Below, piece after piece: positions 61,430 to 64,000 of a stretch of 64,000 bases of DNA (within the stretch, counting starts at the first letter, position 1; the number at the start of each line of letters is the position of its first letter). Below the pieces are notes generated by a model, which saw nothing but the letters and a program-made list of their open reading frames with translations, was not told the DNA's origin and did no database searches. The translations under genes and the position numbers were made by a program. Source of the stretch: Dorea_A amylophila (GTDB lineage Bacteria; Bacillota; Clostridia; Lachnospirales; Lachnospiraceae); contig NZ_JAOQJW010000002.1 in the NCBI RefSeq assembly GCF_025567265.1, positions 1 through 64,000 on the forward strand. The letters are read 5' to 3'.

Positions 61430-62635
61430 ATGAAAAAGAGAACATATCGGCTGTTGTGTGTACTTGCAGGTACAGTGCTTCTGGTAACAGGAGCACTGAC
61501 CGGGTGCAGCACCTCAGGCAAATCGGGTGTATCGAAAGGTGACGGAATACAGCAGACGGAAGAAGCAGGGGCGGCAGAAAAACATGCTCCGAAGATAGAC
61601 GGTCTTGAGTATAAGAAAACAATGAAGCTGAAATATGCTACGGGTTTTGATGTCTATTATTATAAAGAAGGATATAAATTACTGGACGTACACGAAGACA
61701 GGCAGTATCTGATCGTGCCGGAAGGTAAGAAGAAACCGGCAGATCTGGATAAAGAAATTGTGGTATTAAAACAGCCATTGGAGCACATTTATCTCGCAGC
61801 AACATCGGCAATGGCATTGTTTGATGCGATGGATGGGCTGGACAGTATCCGGATGTCGGGAGCACAGGCTTCGGACTGGTATATTGATCATGCGAAGAAA
61901 GCAATGGAAGACGGCAAGATCCTGTTTGCAGGAAAATACAGCGAACCGGATTATGAAATGCTGATAGATGAGGACTGTGATCTTGCAATTGAATCTACGA
62001 TGATCCTGCATACACCAAAGGTTCAGGAGATGATCGAAGATCTGGATATTCCGGTGTTTATTGACCGTTCCAGTTATGAAAGTCATCCGCTTGGAAGGAC
62101 GGAGTGGATCAAAGCATATGCAGCAATGCTGAACAAAGAAGATGCAGCAGATACATTTTTTGATACGCAGACAGAAGTGATCGGCAGTCTGAAAGATTTT
62201 AAGAATACAGGAAAAACAGTTGCTTATTTCTTTGTGAATACAGATGGAACAGTGATCGTAAGAAGCAGCAGTGATTATATTCCGAAGATGATCGATATTG
62301 CCGGAGGAAAATACATTTTTCAGGATCTTAAGAACACAAAAAGCAAGAGTGCTTCTGTGGAACTGTCGATGGAAGAGTTTTATGCAAAAGCAAAGAATGC
62401 AGATTATCTGATCTATAATGCATCGATCGACAGTCCGATCAATAGCATTGCAGATCTGACAGCGAAGAGTGAATTGTTCGCAGATTTTAAGGCAGTGAAG
62501 AACGGAAATGTGTGGTGCACCGGAAAATCACTGTATCAGGCAACGGACATTGTGGGAAATCTGATTACGGATATCAATCTGATGCTGACAGATGGAGATG
62601 AGAGTGGTATGACATTCTTGTATCGGGTAAAATAA
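61430..62635 (+). CDS. btuF: ABC transporter substrate-binding lipoprotein (cobalamin/siderophore type)
   Basis: 401 residues with a lipoprotein signal (lipobox LTGC, Cys 26). It is a class III (BtuF/FhuD) binding protein: first lobe about 45-190 (VVLKQPLEHIYLAATSAMAL, then ILFAGKYSEPDYEMLIDEDC), a long linking helix, second lobe about 235-395 (MIDIAGGKYIFQDL). The order after a cobalamin riboswitch points to a corrinoid ligand, although the family also takes up heme and siderophores. The ATG at 61430 follows GGAGAAAAGG. Confidence 0.88.
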   Translation: MKKRTYRLLCVLAGTVLLVTGALTGCSTSGKSGVSKGDGIQQTEEAGAAEKHAPKIDGLEYKKTMKLKYATGFDVYYYKEGYKLLDVHEDRQYLIVPEGKKKPADLDKEIVVLKQPLEHIYLAATSAMALFDAMDGLDSIRMSGAQASDWYIDHAKKAMEDGKILFAGKYSEPDYEMLIDEDCDLAIESTMILHTPKVQEMIEDLDIPVFIDRSSYESHPLGRTEWIKAYAAMLNKEDAADTFFDTQTEVIGSLKDFKNTGKTVAYFFVNTDGTVIVRSSSDYIPKMIDIAGGKYIFQDLKNTKSKSASVELSMEEFYAKAKNADYLIYNASIDSPINSIADLTAKSELFADFKAVKNGNVWCTGKSLYQATDIVGNLITDINLMLTDGDESGMTFLYRVK

Positions 62636-62648
62636 TACAGTATAATAA

Positions 62649-62684
62649 TCAGGTGGGCGTTTGGATGTGTTCACCTGATTTTTT
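62649..62684 (+). terminator. Intercistronic terminator-like hairpin
   Basis: TCAGGTG (62649-62655) pairs perfectly with CACCTGA (62672-62678), followed by TTTTTT directly before the AAAGGAG site of the permease gene. Probably lowers permease/ATPase expression relative to the binding proteins. Confidence 0.65.
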
Positions 62685-62697
62685 TAAAGGAGAAACG

Positions 62698-63723
62698 ATG
62701 GAGAAAGAGAATTTCAGGCGGCGTTCCAGATACATCCTGGTATTCGGGGTTCTGGCAGCGGCGTTCTGTGTTGTAACAGTTTTAAATATTAATACGGGAA
62801 ATGTCCATATTTCAATAGCAGAAATATGCAAGATACTGATTCGAAGAGGCGGAGAAGGAACAGAGGCAAACATTATATGGAAGATACGACTTCCGAGAGT
62901 ACTGATGGCGGCAATCCTGGGGGGCGCATTGTCATTATCCGGGTTCCTGCTTCAGACATTTTTCTCAAATCCGATTGCAGGTCCGTTTGTTCTGGGAATT
63001 TCTTCCGGGGCGAAGATGATGGTAGCGCTGGTAATGATATTTTTCCTGGAGAGATATGCTTTTGTATCTTCTTATACGTTGATCATTGCTGCATTTGCGG
63101 GTGCACTTATTTCCACTGGATTTATCCTGTTATTGTCCAGGAAAATGACACATATGGCAACCCTTCTTGTGGGTGGGATCATGATTGGATATATCTGCTC
63201 GGCAATTACTGATTTTGTTGTAACCTTTGCGGAAGATTCCGATATTGTCAATCTGCATGGATGGTCACAGGGAAGTTTTTCGGGAATGAGCTGGAGTAAT
63301 GTAGAGGTTGCCGCTACTGTAATCGGTGTGACGGTGGTACTTACATTTTTTCTGTCAAAACCAATCGGGGCATATCAGCTGGGGGAAGCATACGCACAGA
63401 GCATGGGAGTAAATATCAGATTTTTCAGGGTAGCACTGATTCTTTTGTCCAGTGTGCTTTCTGCCAGTGTGACAGCTTTCGCAGGTCCGATCTCATTCGT
63501 GGGAATTGCTGTTCCATATCTGATAAAGCATGCGCTGCAGACATCGAAACCGTTGGTTGTGATACCGGGAACATTTATCGCAGGTGCAGTATTTTGTATG
63601 ATCTGTGATCTGATTGCAAGGATGGCATTTGCACCGATGGAACTGAATATCAGTACGGTGACATCGATATTCGGTGCACCGATAGTCATATTTATGATGG
63701 TACACGGACAGAAAGGCAGGTAG
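62698..63723 (+). CDS. btuC: ABC transporter permease, FecCD/BtuC family
   Basis: 341 residues with about ten helices. Family marks: IWKIRLPRVLMAAILGGALSLSG, LLQTFFSNPIAGPFVLGISSGAKM broken across the turn, WSQGSFSGMSW, AYAQSMGVNIRFFR and FAGPISFVGIAVPYLIKHAL, the latter being the coupling region facing the ATPase. The ATG at 62698 has AAAGGAG; an upstream in-frame ATG would read through the hairpin. Forms the channel for the ligand delivered by the lipoprotein. Confidence 0.92.
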   Translation: MEKENFRRRSRYILVFGVLAAAFCVVTVLNINTGNVHISIAEICKILIRRGGEGTEANIIWKIRLPRVLMAAILGGALSLSGFLLQTFFSNPIAGPFVLGISSGAKMMVALVMIFFLERYAFVSSYTLIIAAFAGALISTGFILLLSRKMTHMATLLVGGIMIGYICSAITDFVVTFAEDSDIVNLHGWSQGSFSGMSWSNVEVAATVIGVTVVLTFFLSKPIGAYQLGEAYAQSMGVNIRFFRVALILLSSVLSASVTAFAGPISFVGIAVPYLIKHALQTSKPLVVIPGTFIAGAVFCMICDLIARMAFAPMELNISTVTSIFGAPIVIFMMVHGQKGR

Positions 63724-63726
63724 GAA

Positions 63727-64000
63727 ATGAAAGATTATTATATAAAGACGAAAGACCTTTCTGTAGGATATCAGGGGAAGGTGTTGATCCGTGATATCAA
63801 TCTGGATATAAAAAAGGGGGAGATCGTTACCCTGATCGGACCAAATGGTGCGGGAAAATCCACCATATTAAAGAGCGTTACCAGACAGTTGAAACTGATC
63901 GGAGGCGAAGTCTATCTAGATTCAGATGAGATACGAAAGCTTTCTTATAAGAGTATGGCCAGGAAGGTGGCAGTAATGCTGACGGAACGGATGAAACCGG
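63727..64000 (+). CDS. btuD: ABC transporter ATP-binding protein (FecE/BtuD type), cut by window end
   Basis: The first 91 codons are present and open to the window edge. It reads KDYYIKTKDLSVGYQGKVLI, then Walker A as IGPNGAGKSTILKS and a VAVMLTERMKP segment near the Q-loop. Begins three bases after the permease stop, so it is the ATPase of the importer. The signature motif and Walker B are beyond the window. Confidence 0.9.
   Translation, partial: MKDYYIKTKDLSVGYQGKVLIRDINLDIKKGEIVTLIGPNGAGKSTILKSVTRQLKLIGGEVYLDSDEIRKLSYKSMARKVAVMLTERMKP

Noticed and set aside
1..64000. CRISPR array, tRNA genes or complete insertion sequences
   Set aside because: No regularly spaced repeats, tRNA-like cloverleaf other than tmRNA, or transposase frames were seen.

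Overview
The window looks like a chromosomal segment of a low-to-mid GC Clostridia bacterium, most probably a gut Lachnospiraceae (Mediterraneibacter/Dorea/Blautia-like). This is inferred from Firmicutes-type promoters and GGAGG ribosome sites, a pheS T-box, a NiaR-type NAD repressor, lineage-typical families (DUF6465- and DUF5058-like proteins) and a sporulation-type SpoIID protein. No database search was possible.

Layout. 1-800: 3' end of a group II intron, the tmRNA gene (ssrA) and two REP-like hairpins. 816-6972: DMT permease, two-component system and a MacB/FtsX-type ABC exporter. 7008-11319: beta-glucoside PTS operon with an intact antitermination site but a broken LicT/BglG antiterminator. 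11684-14467: nadB-nadC-niaR. 14533-18122: TetR regulator, two membrane proteins and an amidohydrolase. 18211-22794: nucleotide-kinase-like protein, heavy-metal permease, DUF6465 protein, membrane protein with acidic tail, PHP phosphoesterase. 22912-28074: leuC-leuD-thrC and pckA. 28152-28345: 6S RNA. 28441-37456: SpoIID-like protein, YihY, T-box plus pheST, SppA, RDD protein, queA.

37773-53429 is a large anaerobic cobalamin (cbi/cob) operon, tightly packed with start/stop overlaps: cbiD, cbiF, cbiG, cbiH, a cbiJ-cbiE-cbiT fusion, cbiA, cobT, cobU, cobS, a second short CobU-like gene, cobC, cbiB, a FeoA-like gene, cobD, cbiP, cbiC. cbiL and a cobaltochelatase are not in the window. No cobalamin riboswitch is recognisable upstream of it. 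53443-57872: LysR regulator, MetE-like methyltransferase, YoaK protein, a second LysR (minus strand) and an HPr-like protein.

57931-64000 is a cobalamin-riboswitch-controlled uptake locus: a 1035-residue secreted protein with four NEAT-like repeats, a Big2 domain and half of a substrate-binding-protein fold, followed by a lipoprotein binding protein, a FecCD-type permease and an ATPase cut by the window end. This is the best candidate for a poorly described system: a Gram-positive cell-surface corrinoid capture protein coupled to a BtuFCD importer. The window thus holds both de novo synthesis (under other control) and B12-repressible uptake.
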